Assembly (NCBI GenBank): GCA_024516035.1
Contig: CM044958.1
Coordinates: forward strand, 48,723,879 to 48,787,878
Source: Bactericera cockerelli
Lineage: Eukaryota > Arthropoda > Insecta > Hemiptera > Triozidae
Direction of reading: 5' to 3'
DNA length: 64,000 nt
Shown: one piece after another, positions 11,190 through 22,442 of the stretch
How the letters are laid out: every line of letters begins with the position of its first letter
Position numbering within the stretch: position 1 is the first letter of the stretch
Translations under genes and position numbers: made by a program
Notes under the pieces: generated by a model
What the model saw: the letters and a program-made list of their open reading frames with translations, nothing else
What the model was told of the DNA's origin: nothing
The model's database searches: none

Positions 11190-11945
11190 CTACCAAACCT
11201 CTTATCTCTCTATTTCCATAAAACTGAATCTACTTCGTCATCTGCCTTCTTAATAGTCAAACCTCCTATCTCTTTATTTCCCTAATACTGAAACTCCTTC
11301 GTCATCTGCCTTCTTATTAGTCAAACCTCCTATCTCTTTATTTCCCTAATACTGAAACTCCTTCGTCATGTGTCTTCTTAATAGTCAAACCTCCTCCTAT
11401 CCCTCTATTTCCTTAATACTGAAACCCCTTTGTCGTGTGCCTTCTTAATAGTCAAACCTCCTTTCTCTCTACTTCCCTAATACTGAAACTCCTTCGTCAT
11501 CTGCCTTCTTAATAGTCAAACCTCCTATCTCTCTACTTCCCTAATACTGAAACTCCTTCGTCATCTGCCTTCTTAATAGTCAAACCTCCTATCTCTCTAC
11601 TTCCCTAATACTGAAACTTCTTCGTCATATGCCTTCTTAATAGTCAAACGTCCTATCTCTCTACTTCCCTAGTACTGAAACTTCTTCGTCATATGCCTTC
11701 TTAATAGTCAAACCTCCTATCTCTATGTATATTTTCCTAATACTGAAACTACTTCGTCATCTGCTTTGTTAATAGTCAAACCTCCTATCTCTCTACTTCC
11801 CTAATACTGAAACTTCTTCGTCATATGCCTTCTTAATAGTCAAACCTCCTATCTCTATGTATGTATATTTTCCTAATACTGAAACTACTTCGACATCTGC
11901 TTTGTTAATAGTCAAACCTCCTATCTCTCTACTTCCCTGATACTC
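11190..11945. repeat. 64-bp minisatellite, about 12 units
   Basis: A unit containing TAGTCAAACCTCCTATCTCT, CCTAATACTGAAACT and CTTCGTCAT repeats head to tail (for example TCAAACC at 11257 and 11321, period 64). Units differ by few substitutions and short insertions (for example TATGTATAT near 11725 and 11860). Pyrimidine-rich, no coding signal. Confidence 0.85.
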
Positions 11946-13413
11946 TAACCTCTCATTCCCTCATTTCTCCTAATACTCCTACAGGAATATGAACTTTTTC
12001 ATATTAAACTTGAGATGCACGCGGCTTGGTAGCAGGATCGTAACTAGCCAGATTTTCAGAGGGTCTATTTTTCCTCTACCATCTCAAAGGCTTGATTATC
12101 AGAATCTGACTCATCAGTGGTACAATGTTTAATGAGTAATTGAGTATTTTACACTAGGAAACACTCATTATGCGAACGATACATGCATTTGTTCATAGTT
12201 CGATTTTTCCATCAAAACATGAAGTTCACACCATTTATTTTGCCCATCCTTTCTCATAAATTGAACTGTATTACTTCCGAGAATTTTTTTTTTTTAATTT
12301 CTTTTTAAGCTATAAATACGCACAAGTGTAGACTTTGAGGTACACCATATGGAATAAAAACATAAATTAGGTATATTTAATTACAATTATTAATTGAAAT
12401 TACGGCTTATCGACGATATCTTTTTAAAAAAATTTTTTAATAAATTTAATTTTTTTTTTTAAATTAGGTACTTGAAATTATTGTTGGAGAAGGTGGTAAT
12501 TCAAAACATAAACTGAATTTTTTGGCAACATTATGGTTTATATTTCACCAATCATAATAGATTTCGGAGCCCTAGCTGTGATACGTCAAATAAAAAGTCC
12601 TGTTTTGAGCTTGTATTCAGCAAGGTCTTTTGATGTGACCATTCATGGTGGATAATGAAGTCTTTATGCTCCATATTCAAGGGCCTGACAGCATTCCGAC
12701 AACATTTTGTATCAAGAAAATGAAATGTGAAAACTTTCTGCGAAGAAATAATAAAAACAGAGAAGAGAAAACCCACAAAATTTTATGAAATTAAAATCTG
12801 AACATTTTCATACGTCAAAACTTTACGATGCTTCCCCAGATTCTGGCACTGTGAGCTGTCAACCGCTTGTTTTTATCATATATGCACATTGCATACTCAG
12901 GAAATTTTACATGGATGTTGTTATTAAATTTATTTGTTTCTCGTTCAATGTACCTACTATCCAATATTCTGTGGATGCAAGAATATGTATAGTGTTTACA
13001 AACAAAAGTAAGAAAATTCTCCTCAATTTTATTTTCATCAAAATACCTACAATTTCTTTTCAATAATTTGTTGGTCGTCATAAAGAAATTATCATCAATT
13101 TTATGCGTAACTTTGCTTAAATTTTGGGGTAAACACAAACTCCTATGAACATTTCATGCACATGGTTTCTATTATAGCTATCATTTATGAAAAATCAGAT
13201 TGTAATAAAAATTCTAAATTTCAATTCTAAAAATTTCAAATGAAAACAAAAGACATAAGAGGAGAGCCTAAATCCAGCAGTTTCCTCATGCCGAAGATCA
13301 GCATAGATATCCAGAGAGGAAACGCGGGTTCTGTCATTAGTACAATGCTCAAGTCCCTATCTATGGTCGAGATACTTTACTTATAATAACTCAATATAAA
13401 AAAAAATTATCTA

Positions 13414-13445
<32 letters not shown>

Positions 13446-13690
13446 CATCTCCTCTCCTATACCTACCACCCTGGAACTTTCCTTCTTTTGAGATGCTCAA
13501 TATAAACTTTCCACCTTTTTAATAAAATTTAAAAGAGATATATTCCCATTTCGCGAAAATTCCCCCCCCCCCCTAAAATCTCTCCCTCTGAATATACGTA
13601 ACAAGTGTGACACAGTGATGATAAATTAAGTGAAAGCAAAAGGTATAAAATCGGCAACAAAAGCGGGAGGGTGGGAAGGGTGCAGCTTTA
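11946..13690. other. AT-rich non-coding DNA
   Basis: Includes T/A-rich runs at 12410-12470, an A-run at 13418-13445 and a C-run at 13561-13573. Frames at 12785-13066 (+) and 12815-13138 (-) overlap antisense and match nothing I know. No gene supported. Confidence 0.45.
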
Positions 13691-13699
13691 ATTGAGAAG

Positions 13700-13763
13700 G
13701 GAAAATACTTTTTGGAAAATTATTTATTACTGCCTCTCCCTTACCTCCTTCTTGCTATATTTA

Positions 13764-13799
<36 letters not shown>

Positions 13800-14240
13800 T
13801 TCTTTTTATCTTTCTCTGTTTTATTTTTGTTAATTCACTACCTACCTTGTACTCTCTTTCTTCCTTTTCTATCCTTCTTATTATTGTTATTAGTATCTCT
13901 ACTTAGTTGTCGTTCTCACTTTTTGTATTTTCCCTATTTCTTTTCGCTATGTCTCTCTTCCTTTTTATCTTTCTCTGTTTTATTTTTGTTAATTTACTCT
14001 TTATTTCTATCCACTCATTATCTCTTTACTCGTTCTCTCTCTCTTTTTTTCTGAATATCTATCCATCTCTTTAAATGTCCACTCTTCGCTATCCACTCTT
14101 CCTCTTTCTAATACTCGTTCTCTCTATCTCTCTCTTTTTGTCTCTCTCTCTCTCTAGGTATCTCTTTATATGTATCTCTTTATATGTCCTCTTCTTTCCG
14201 CTTTTTCTCTCTCTACTTGTTCTCTCTATCTCTCCCTTAG
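13700..14240. repeat. Pyrimidine-rich block with (CT)n tracts
   Basis: Long C/T-rich sequence with TCTCTC microsatellite stretches (13765-13800, 14135-14155). The Leu/Ser/Phe-rich frames here (13692-14054, 14075-14335) are products of composition, not genes. Confidence 0.8.
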
Positions 14241-14339
14241 AACTTCATTTATCTCACGTGCTTCGCAAAGGTAAAATTAATGTTTTCGAGAAGTGGGATA
14301 AAACCAGAGAAAGAGGTACGGGAAGGGGGATATGAACAT

Positions 14340-15595
14340 GAAAGTAAAACAATATTAACTGTGGTAAGAAGTGGAGGAGGAGAAGGAGAAGAAAGAGGAG
14401 GAGAACGAAAGGGGTGAGGAACTGGAGCAGAAAAATTAGTTACGGAGAAGATAGAAGAGAATTATTCCACCAAAGAAAAGGGTTTAGGAGGATAAAAATG
14501 AGAGAGAAGGAATGTAAGAAGAGAAGTGAAAAGAGATTTCAGAGAAGAATGTCTCTTTGTAAGAGAAGGATGAGAAGCATTAAGAGAAGGATGATGATAA
14601 TTATGAGGTGGAAGTAGGTAGGAAATGGGGAGGAGAAGTAGAAATAGGGTGAGAGACATAAGAGGAGAAGAAAGAGGAGAAAGGGAAGGAGGAGGAAGAA
14701 GAAGAGAAGTAAAGGGATGAGGAAGAGAAGGAGTGGGAGGAGTAGGACGAGGAGAATAAGTGAGAGTAGCAGGAGGGGATGGAGTAGAAGTGAGAGTAGG
14801 AGGAGGAGAAGGAATAGGAGGGAGATAATTAAATTTTCGTAAGAGAAGGATGAGAAGCATGAAGAGAAGGATGATGATAATTAAGAGGTAGAAGTAGGTA
14901 GGAAATGGGGTGGAGAAGTAGAAATAGGGTGAGAGACATAAGAGGAGAAGAAAGAGGAGGAAGGGAAGGAGGAGGAAGAAGAAGAGTAGTAAAAGGATGA
15001 GGAAGAGAAAGAGTGGGAGGAGTAGGACGAGGAGAATAAGTGAGAGTAGCAGGAGGAAAAGGAGTAGGAGTGAGAGTAGGAGGAGGAGAAGGAGTAGGAG
15101 GAAGAGAATTGAATTTTCATAAGAGAAGGATGAGAAGCATGAAGAGAATAATGATGATAATGAAGAGGTAGAAGTAGGTAGGAAATGGGTAGGAGAAGTA
15201 GAAATAGGGTGAGAGACATAAGAGGAGAAGAAAGAGGACGAAGGGAAGGAGGAGGAAGAAGAAGAGTAGTAAAAGGATGAGGAAGAGAAAGAGTGGGAGG
15301 AGTAGGACGAGGAGAATAAGTGAGAGTAGCAGCAGGAGAAGGAGTAGGAGTGAGAGTAGGAGGAGGAGGAGGAGGAGGAGGAGCAGAAGGAGTAGGAGAA
15401 AGAGAAGGAGAATCAGGAGTGGTCGTAGAAAAAGGAGATGCATTAGAAGGAGGAGAAGTAGAAGTAGAAAGAGAAGGAGAAGTAGAAGGAGGAGGAGGAG
15501 GAGGAGGAGGAGGAGGAGAAGAAGGAGAAGGAGGAGTAGAAGAAGGAAGAAAATGAGGAGTGTGAGTAGGAGAAGAAGAAGGTAGGAAGGATGAG
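14340..15595. repeat. Purine block with about 277-bp higher-order tandem repeat
   Basis: The plus strand is almost entirely A and G. A long unit containing GAAGTAGGTAGGAAATGGG begins near 14609, 14888 and 15169, giving about three copies of 275-280 bp, nearly identical for long stretches. The last part degenerates into (GGA)n at 15358-15383 and 15488-15520. The Arg/Ser-, Gly- and Leu-rich frames on both strands are artefacts of this repeat. Such mirror-like purine tracts can form triplex DNA. Confidence 0.85.
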
Positions 15596-15599
15596 AGGA

Positions 15600-17295
15600 A
15601 GTTGTGAAAGAGTTAATTATTTTCATAAACATTCACGGCACGGCGCGTGGAAAATTGCTGTCCAAATTACTTATTTACTTGGATATATTCCAATGTATGT
15701 ACTTATTTCCATAGATATATACAAACATGCGTCCTGTGATGTTTTGCTACGTATATATTATTATTTTAAAGAGGAGCTTTACTTCTTTCTTAAATGAAGA
15801 TTTTTTTGTATTTTTTAACTTATTAATTTATTTATTTTTAACTTTCCTTTCTCTATAATAGATTATGTGTACCTTTTCTTCATTAAATTTATGTGTAATT
15901 TTTTTTTTACACACTGGACTGTCTGGGCACCAAAGAACCCCAGAACACTGGTTCTGGGCGTTCAATCAAAACTCGTATCAATCCTTTCTTCACCATGATA
16001 TTAGACATTTGCACGGAAAGTAAAAAGGTATCAACGTTTTTTTTTTTTTTTTTTTGTTGCACACTACCTATAATAAATATGAAGGAGAAAGAAAAAAAAG
16101 TATGATGAATTATTATTATTATAAAAGAGAAAAAAATTGAAGAAAAAATAAATAAATGTAAAGGGCGGGGTAATTGCCTCTGGCAATCTCTTCCACCCAA
16201 CCCCATTATTATCCTTACAGTTCATTTCTATTATTGTCAATATGATTTAAAAAAAAAAAAACAAAAAAATGCAGCTTTTATACTCGAGCTATGACACTGT
16301 CTCGAGTCAGTTTTGAAAACTATTTATTGTACACACATGCAAAAAATTAATTGATAACTTGGCAACAACAGATTCGCAAATAACACCAAAAAGGAACAAC
16401 GACAACAGACGCTGACAAATGGCTTGCTAAATCGTAGGAGAGCAAAACAATGTTGAATGGAACTTTAAAAAACATAAATTACATTTTAAAAATAAAAAGA
16501 CTATAAATCAAAAACGTTAAAAAACAAATAAAACAAAAAGAGAGAGAAGGAGAGAGAAAAAGAGAGGTGGGGGGAAGAGACAAAATTAGTCAATAAAATT
16601 CTCTGTAACTGATTTAAATTGCTCGGAGAGGGGAAGTGAAGAAACGGAGAGAATTATGATGTAGTGGGGATAAATTATTCCGTGGAGAGAATTCGGAGCA
16701 AGACAAAAGGGGAAAGGAGGGGAATCCAGAGCAAGGCGAGAAGGGAAAGCAGGAGAATCGAGAGCAAGGTGAAAGGGGAAAGCAGGGTTTCAGCTGAATA
16801 GGAAGTTTATTTTATGTTGATTTAATAGCATAAAAAGAGGAAAAGAGAAGGGTGGGGTAAGAGACAACTGAAATGAAGGTAGGGGAGGGAGGGTAAGTTG
16901 CCACTTGACTCCTCTTTGGCGTGTTATTGATCTACAAACATTTGTCTGTAATATGCGCTGTGCACTAGCGCACTTATTCGATATTATTACAAATTACTCT
17001 CTTATTTGTTTATCTCTTCGGGGAAAACGGGGTCGTTTTGGGTCAGGTAGTGTTTTAGTGGTGTATTTAAGGAGAAAGTGACGGAAGGTAGAGAATATTA
17101 AATAAATAATGGAAATGGATGTTTCTGAGAGGGATATATGTTTGGAGTGTTTATGATTTAGTATTTCTTTATAATTTTACACTAGACTCAAACAATCTCA
17201 AAAAAAGCAAAAGAAAATATAAAAATAAACACGGTCTCCATTTTACTCTCCAAAATTATTTTCGATATGAAAATGGTCTATGTAACTTAAAAGTG
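15600..17295. other. Non-coding DNA with scattered repeat remnants
   Basis: Contains a fragment of dispersed family H (GGGCGGGGTAATTGCC, 16163-16205; also at 30090-30135 and, inverted, 47905-47975), T-runs at 15901-15909 and 16038-16055, and purine-rich stretches at 16535-16900 with loose repeats of GAATCGAGAGCAAGG type. No gene supported. Confidence 0.5.
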
Positions 17296-17299
17296 TACA

Positions 17300-17390
17300 A
17301 AAAATTCCTGCCCCGCTGGGAATCGAACCCAGGTCATCATGCGTACAATGCCTAGTGCGCTAACTCACTCTGCCACGGTGACTACTGGTA
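17300..17390 (-). mobile_element. tRNA-derived SINE family D, head fragment
   Basis: Reverse-strand B box (GGGTTCGATTCCCAGC) and A-box region match the SINE D head at 28770-28840. The plus strand shows CTGGGAATCGAACCC at 17318-17332. The copy stops just before the assembly gap, so its length is unknown. Confidence 0.7.
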
Positions 17391-17407
17391 TGATCATGCA
17401 GTTGAAA

Positions 17408-17507
17408 NNNNNNNNNNNNNNNNNNNNNNNNNNNNNNNNNNNNNNNNNNNNNNNNNNNNNNNNNNNNNNNNNNNNNNNNNNNNNNNNNNNNNNNNNNNNN
17501 NNNNNNN
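17408..17507. other. Assembly gap of 100 N
   Basis: Exactly 100 unknown bases, the usual placeholder for a gap of undetermined size. Any feature bridging it is unreliable. Confidence 0.98.
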
Positions 17508-17959
17508 TATTCTGAGATGAATGAAGCTCCAACACAAATGATTTCAGACCAACCCCTTTTCTGATTTTTGGCTCCAAAGATCTTCTTCATATTATCTATG
17601 TACGTACATAGTACAAATGTACGTATAGATATCTATGTATTTTTATGTATGTATATCATATTCGCATTGTTATGACGGAGAACTGTCGTCTTGTTATCCT
17701 GGTGACATATGACGGACAGAAAGTAGGAGGTGTACCCAGTCTTGAATAATCAGATGCAATTTATTTCGATTCCATTCACAGCCAGTTTCAAGCGTCTTCG
17801 AAACTTAAATATCAAGCTTCATGTCCTTCAGAGAATCTTGCGCTTAAACTTTGCTATGAAATGGTCCAGTCGTCTTTATTGTCTTGAGTATATGAGCCAA
17901 TGGCGCCTTAATAAAAGATGTTTTAACCGCCGTTTAACATGGATTGTATTGCTGGTATT

Positions 17960-18139
17960 TAAGGCGCTAGTCTGCTGGTAATTCACGGGCACCGATGGGA
18001 TCTATTGGTTCGAATCACACCTAATCCATATTTTACTCATGTATAATAATAATATCGCATTATTTAACATAATTATATGAAAGTCATTAAAAACAACAAA
18101 GTTGTGATAACACGTAAGTGATAATTACATATTATGATA
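17960..18139 (+). mobile_element. Fragments of SINE B head and SINE C tail
   Basis: 17962-18030 resembles the SINE B head (CTGGTAATTC, TTGGTTCGAATC). 18098-18139 resembles the SINE C 3' part (GTTGTGATAACACG, TATGATAA). The large palindrome at 18140 begins where the SINE C tail would continue, so the palindrome may have inserted into it. Confidence 0.5.
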
Positions 18140-18652
18140 ATCCCCCAAAAAACACTACGTGTACAAATAGTCGTCAAGTGTTGGAATGATTAAAAAGAAC
18201 TGATATCAAAAACGTCAATTTTCTATGTTTGAAGGAATTATTTTTCACGTAATTAGTCTCTTGATAATTCAACCAAAATAATAGCCTCACAACAAAAATA
18301 CATCTTTGAGCAAACTTCGATTTGGTATTTTGAGAATTTAACCAAAAAATAGCCACACAACAAAACAGTGCTCTTGTAAGAACAATGGTTCTGTAATTAT
18401 TCAACATTGTTCTTACAAGAGCACTGTTTTGTTGTGTGGCTATTTTTTGGTTAAATTCTCAAAATACCAAATCGAAGTTTGCTCAAAGATGTATTTTTGT
18501 TGTGAGGCTATTATTTTGGTTGAATTATCAAGAGACTAATTACGTGAAAAATAATTCCTTCAAACATAGAAAATTGACGTTTTTGATATCAGTTCTTTTT
18601 AATCATTCCAACACTTGACGACTATTTGTACACGTAGTGTTTTTTGGGGGAT
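18140..18652. mobile_element. Foldback element 1: 248-bp inverted arms
   Basis: Left arm 18140-18387 is matched by right arm 18405-18652 without length change around a 17-bp spacer (18388-18404). A 60-residue translation is identical on both strands, confirming at least 180 bp of exact inversion. The ends read ATCCCCCAAAAAACAC and its inverse. The family is shared with the palindrome at 37630-38177, whose arms are almost the same length and whose ends are similar. No transposase. A clear target duplication was not found. Confidence 0.85.
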
Positions 18653-19125
18653 ATCACTACTTTTTGATTTAATTGATTTTCCTTTGATAGATGATATAAA
18701 AACTAATCAACAATCAACAGATAAAAGAAAAAAGACTTTTAATTTAACGATGTTGCGATACGCAGTAATATTATAAGACTATCATAATATAAAATGTTGG
18801 GTAATTTATATTGAAGTACGAGTAGTGAGGTGACACTACCTTGTTTAATGAAAAAAGTTATAATGAGTTGCATGCTCGAAAATTATATTGTGACCCAAGT
18901 ACTATTCTGTAAATAATTACAATTGCAAGGAGAAAAAAAACCTTGAAAAGATGCTGAAAGAATATTTCATAGTACTTGCTGAAGAAAGGAGAAATATTGA
19001 GATAACAGGTGTATTCCTTATTTGAGTGACACTAGAGCGCTCAGCAATTTTGTTGATCTTTTCAAATTTTGAAACGCACTGCCGAGGTTCACTAACAGAA
19101 AAGTACCCCTCTTCAGTATTTTTGG
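18653..19125. other. Non-coding DNA
   Basis: AT-rich sequence. CACTACTTTTTGATTT directly after the palindrome parallels the right flank of foldback 2. No gene supported. Confidence 0.4.
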
Positions 19126-19132
19126 CAATAAT

Positions 19133-19330
19133 TAGAGATGGGTGATATCGAGTATTTCATAGAACTGGTACTTCAGTAATGGATTACTTAAAAGTACCGA
19201 GTATTCATCCAATTACTTTTGTACTTGGTTTTTGAGGTTATGAGAGCGGATGTAAATGGAATAATGGATTTGAGTAATCACTCAAGAACCAAGTACAAAA
19301 GCACTGCTGGTTCTTTCATTAATCAGTACA
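19133..19330. repeat. Degenerate hAT-like or GTAC-rich repeat
   Basis: Starts with TTAGAGATGGGTGATATCGA and holds inverted segments (CCAATTACTTTTGTACTTGG and GAACCAAGTACAAAAGC). A related start, TCTAGAGATGGGTA, occurs at 19632. AGAGATGGG-type ends are known from hAT elements, but no 8-bp duplication was found. Confidence 0.35.
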
Positions 19331-19631
19331 CTAACTAAATCTCACAATTTTGCATTCAGAACGTTTACAGGAGATGAATCTCGGTTCACAAAATTTGTTG
19401 GGTGTTTTAGTTTCAAGTGTTTCAATAGATTAGAAGCTCCACCTCCTATTTTAAAAAAACTGAATTACATAATGTACATTTCCCTAAACCATCCGATTGT
19501 TTGACAAAGAAGTTTCAAATAAAAGACTTGTTCCTACGAGACAAAGAGAAAAATATAAGGACACCGACAGCCTAAATATTATTCATAGATAATATCGGAA
19601 TAATTAAGTACCTCTCTCTGCTGTACCCAGA

Positions 19632-19960
19632 TCTAGAGATGGGTATTTGGGTATAATTGTAATTGTAATACCGAGTATTTCATAGAACCGGTACCCGGTA
19701 TGCTACCCAGCCCCGGTGTATAATACCAAGTATTTAATAGAACCGGTATCCAGTACGGTACGCGGATCCAGTGTGTTATACCGTCGCCAGTGTTGTGCAC
19801 GGGTACAATTTTTTTGTACCCGGTACGGGTACAGGTACCTGGCAAAATTTTGTACCCGGTATGGGTACGGGTACCTAATTTTATTTTGTGCCCGGTATGG
19901 TTACTTTTGTAACAGTACCCGGTATTTTTGGTACTTTTCGGGTACGTTATCAGACTTTTC
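19632..19960. repeat. GTACC/GGTAC-rich simple-sequence element
   Basis: Many copies of GGTACCCG-, CGGTAC- and TACCCGG-type words in both orientations occur. Two short related blocks (19670-19695 and 19731-19765) share TATTTCATAGAACCGGTA-type sequence. CAGTGTTGTGCACGGGTAC near 19789 looks like a hAT-type end. Frames here are composition-driven. Confidence 0.45.
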
Positions 19961-19999
19961 TAATATTTTTCCCCTCTAAACACGTGAGTCTGGAATCAC

Positions 20000-20210
20000 A
20001 GTCGTAGTCCAGACATTTCGAGTTAGATTCCCGGTTGTTGCAGAATTTTCTAATATTTTTTTTCCCGTCTAACCACGTGAGTCTGGAATCACAGCCCTAA
20101 TACTCAGGCTGGGTGAGGTAAATGTAGGTAGGTAGCTTTAACGATTCCCAGAGAATGGAGGGTAAAACCCTCCGTCCTGACTAGTTCAAATCAGGACGTT
20201 AAAACCAAAT
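20000..20210 (+). mobile_element. tRNA-headed SINE family X, 5'-truncated
   Basis: Shares CGTAGTCCAGA, ACACGTGA, CAGGCTGGGT and GAATGGAGGGTAAAACCCTC with the fuller minus-strand copy at 60530-60772. The block from CAGGCTGGGT to the 3' end is also the body of the 5S-headed SINE E. The segment TTTCTAATATTTTT to GTCTGGAATCACAG is duplicated at 19955-20005 and 20047-20093. Confidence 0.65.
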
Positions 20211-20697
20211 GCAATAACTGATCATAATCGTTTTAAAATGAGGTTGGTGTGATAATTGGTGCTTCTGTTGTGGAACTTCAACCAATATATAATAATGAAG
20301 AAAAAGATACCTATTTAATCTTAAAATCCATTAACAACAATTCATTAATAATCAACTAGTGTTTTAACCTTGTATTGAAAAATTAGTTATGAACTCGTTA
20401 AAAAACGGACAACTCTGTTTCGTGGTTTTGTTTACAATACAATTTTATTTATATTATGTGCCTGTGAACAACTGTACATGGTACATGGTAGGTAGATGGA
20501 AATTCGATCTTGGTAAAATAAAGAGGGAAATGAAAGTGCCGCGTATTATTGTATGTTCCGAAATTGCCTCTTACTATGGCTCTAAGAAATGTTGACCCAT
20601 ATATTTGCCTAACTTCGAGTTACTAAACATGGTGTCAATTCAGCATAATCAGTAGTTATATAAACAGAAAAAGTGAGAAATTATACTAGATATACAT
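20211..20697. other. Non-coding DNA
   Basis: A 68-residue frame at 20389-20595 has a hydrophobic start (LCFVVLFTIQFYLYYVPV) but no recognised family and no supporting gene structure. I leave it as unassigned. Confidence 0.35.
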
Positions 20698-20700
20698 TTA

Positions 20701-20829
20701 GGGCGGAATTAATAGACAACATCAATAACTTAAGTCGTTGGTAAGTGTCGGTTTTCCCTATCTTACACAGTACGCAAACGGTGACTTAGCGCCACAGAGG
20801 TATTACAAAAACGTCTATTAATTCCGCCC
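20701..20829. mobile_element. PIF/Harbinger-like MITE, intact, TTA target site
   Basis: GGGCGGAATTAATAGAC at the left and GTCTATTAATTCCGCCC at the right are perfect 17-bp inverted repeats flanked by TTA (20698-20700 and 20830-20832). A 3-bp TWA duplication with G/C-starting ends fits PIF/Harbinger (Tourist-type) elements. A second, diverged copy in inverse orientation lies at 26532-27105. Confidence 0.85.
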
Positions 20830-21011
20830 TTAATAATTATAAATAAATAAGCAAGCATATATCCATCGAATATACCCTTAAAATTTCAGCTCGATTGGAC
20901 AAAAAAAGCATCTTATATACATAGGTAGATGGATAATTAGATTGTGACATGTGACAAATCAATGTTGATCGAGTTAAACCATACTCACTTCGTTTGAAAT
21001 TAAACGGTCAT

Positions 21012-21240
21012 AGGAGGTTGACTCAAACTACCAACTACTGTTTCTTTTTTCTCACGAGAAAACCGGACATCCAAAGTACAGAGTAAAAAAAAATTCTACC
21101 TAGCCGGGATTCGAACCCAGGAGGTTGACTCAAACTACCAACTACTGTTTTTTTTTCTCACGATAAAACCGGACATCCAAAGTACAGAGTAAAAAAAAAT
21201 TCTACCTAGCCGGGATTCGAACCCAGGTGACCTTGCAAAC
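21012..21240 (-). mobile_element. SINE D fragment duplicated in tandem (106-bp unit)
   Basis: The block from AGGAGGTTGACTCAAACTAC to GGATTCGAACCCAGG is present twice, head to tail (starts 21012 and 21118). It holds the SINE D B-box region in reverse and the GTACTTTGGATGTCCGG body. The copies differ by only a few bases, so the duplication is recent. The second copy continues into more SINE head (21224-21275). Confidence 0.75.
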
Positions 21241-21293
21241 TTTGTGTTTTACCTACACCAGTCGACGACCACAGAGACTGTTCAATTCTTCAC

Positions 21294-21307
21294 ACCTCGG
21301 CCGAGGT
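21294..21307. repeat. CGGCCG-centred palindrome of dispersed family P
   Basis: ACCTCGGCCGAGGT with left neighbour GTTCAATTCTTCAC; related 18-bp palindromes with similar neighbours lie at 29346-29363 and 40238-40255. Confidence 0.6.
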
Positions 21308-21595
21308 CTTTTATCATTGTTTTGATCTACATTAATCAATATTTTTTCATCTTACTGGCCAATATTTTATACACTTCTCATAATATAGACCTAGTTTACC
21401 TCTTGATTAGTCTTGATGTAGAAATCTTTTAATGAAGTTATACAACGTTACTATTCCCTTTCTGATAAAACGGTCTGCTGGCAGCTTGGATAAAGCAAAG
21501 ACGATTATATCCCACCCATATTTTAAGTTATATGTGAGGCGAAGATTTTTTGTTACTCTCATAATTCTAAATTCATTTTTTTTCTTTTTATGTCT

Positions 21596-22442
21596 CACAC
21601 TGTCGCTGATTTTTCTAAAATTTTAATTACATCGTAGTATGATTCTGCGTAATTAGATCTTTAGAAAGAACCTTCAGTCATCAACTTGGGATAACTAGGC
21701 GTGGCTCCAGGGTTCATTATAGATATTCCTTTAGAGGGCTTTAAAGACTTTTCTACTTGTTTCAACCATCTGAAATTTAGTGATCTCATTTCCTTTGACT
21801 AGACCTTTCTAAAAACACCAGAAATACATCTCTAGGATAACAATAGACGGCTCTGGGCTCCAAAATAAGTATTCCTTTCAAAGGCTATAACTCAAGTTTG
21901 GTCCAGTGTAATACTTTGGTTATATTTTTATATTTTTTCCTATGATAAGGCCTTTCGAAAAATACCAGAATCGCAGCTCCAAGATAACCAGGGGCGGCTC
22001 TGTGCAACTTTCCGGTTTTATTTTAGAAGGCTATATCTCCTATCCTATAAAAAATAAATACTTGAAACTATAAAAGGTATGCAGAAATAAAAATTCCCTA
22101 TCCAAAAACGTAGCTCACGTCTTTCCACAACAAGCACACATTGCTGTACCCTTGACAGAAAATTGGTCTGAAGAAAAAAAAAACCTGTATGAATATTTTT
22201 ATGAAATTCAAGATTTTCGGCGTGGCCAGAAAACGACTTTAACTGTACGTAGGAACCTCGCGCTTTTGTGAAACACAATCTATTTTCGCGTCTCATTACG
22301 AATTTGAAATTAAAATTGATAAAAGTTAGCGGGAAGTGGGCGAAAACAATAAAACAAAATACATATAAACTCTGTTTCGTGTTAATATAGGCCGGCTGGC
22401 TGGCGCTACTTGACGAGCGCTCGCCTCCCGGCGAGCTTGATT
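21596..22442 (-). repeat. Dispersed repeat R1, copy 1 (inverted)
   Basis: About 847 bp matches 62869-64000 in reverse complement; the outer limit on this strand lies at or left of 21596. Inside are three diverged tandem units of 146-147 bp, anchored by GATAAC near 21690, 21836 and 21983, with shared ACCAGAA and GGCTC motifs. The 5' end holds a hairpin (GCTCGCC GGGA GGCGAGC). Neither copy keeps a common reading frame, so the 148-residue frame at 22045-22491 is not thought to be a gene. Confidence 0.8.

Noticed and set aside
11190..11945. CRISPR-like array
   Set aside because: Units are contiguous and 64 bp long with no unique spacers, and the DNA is eukaryotic; it is a minisatellite. The same holds for 45366-45640, 54790-55640 and 58867-59400.
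15117..15632. 171-residue Leu-rich and 102-residue Arg/Ser-rich frames
   Set aside because: They are translations of the purine-rich tandem repeat on opposite strands.
18174..18618. Two similar small proteins on opposite strands
   Set aside because: Their identity follows from the large palindrome, not from gene duplication.
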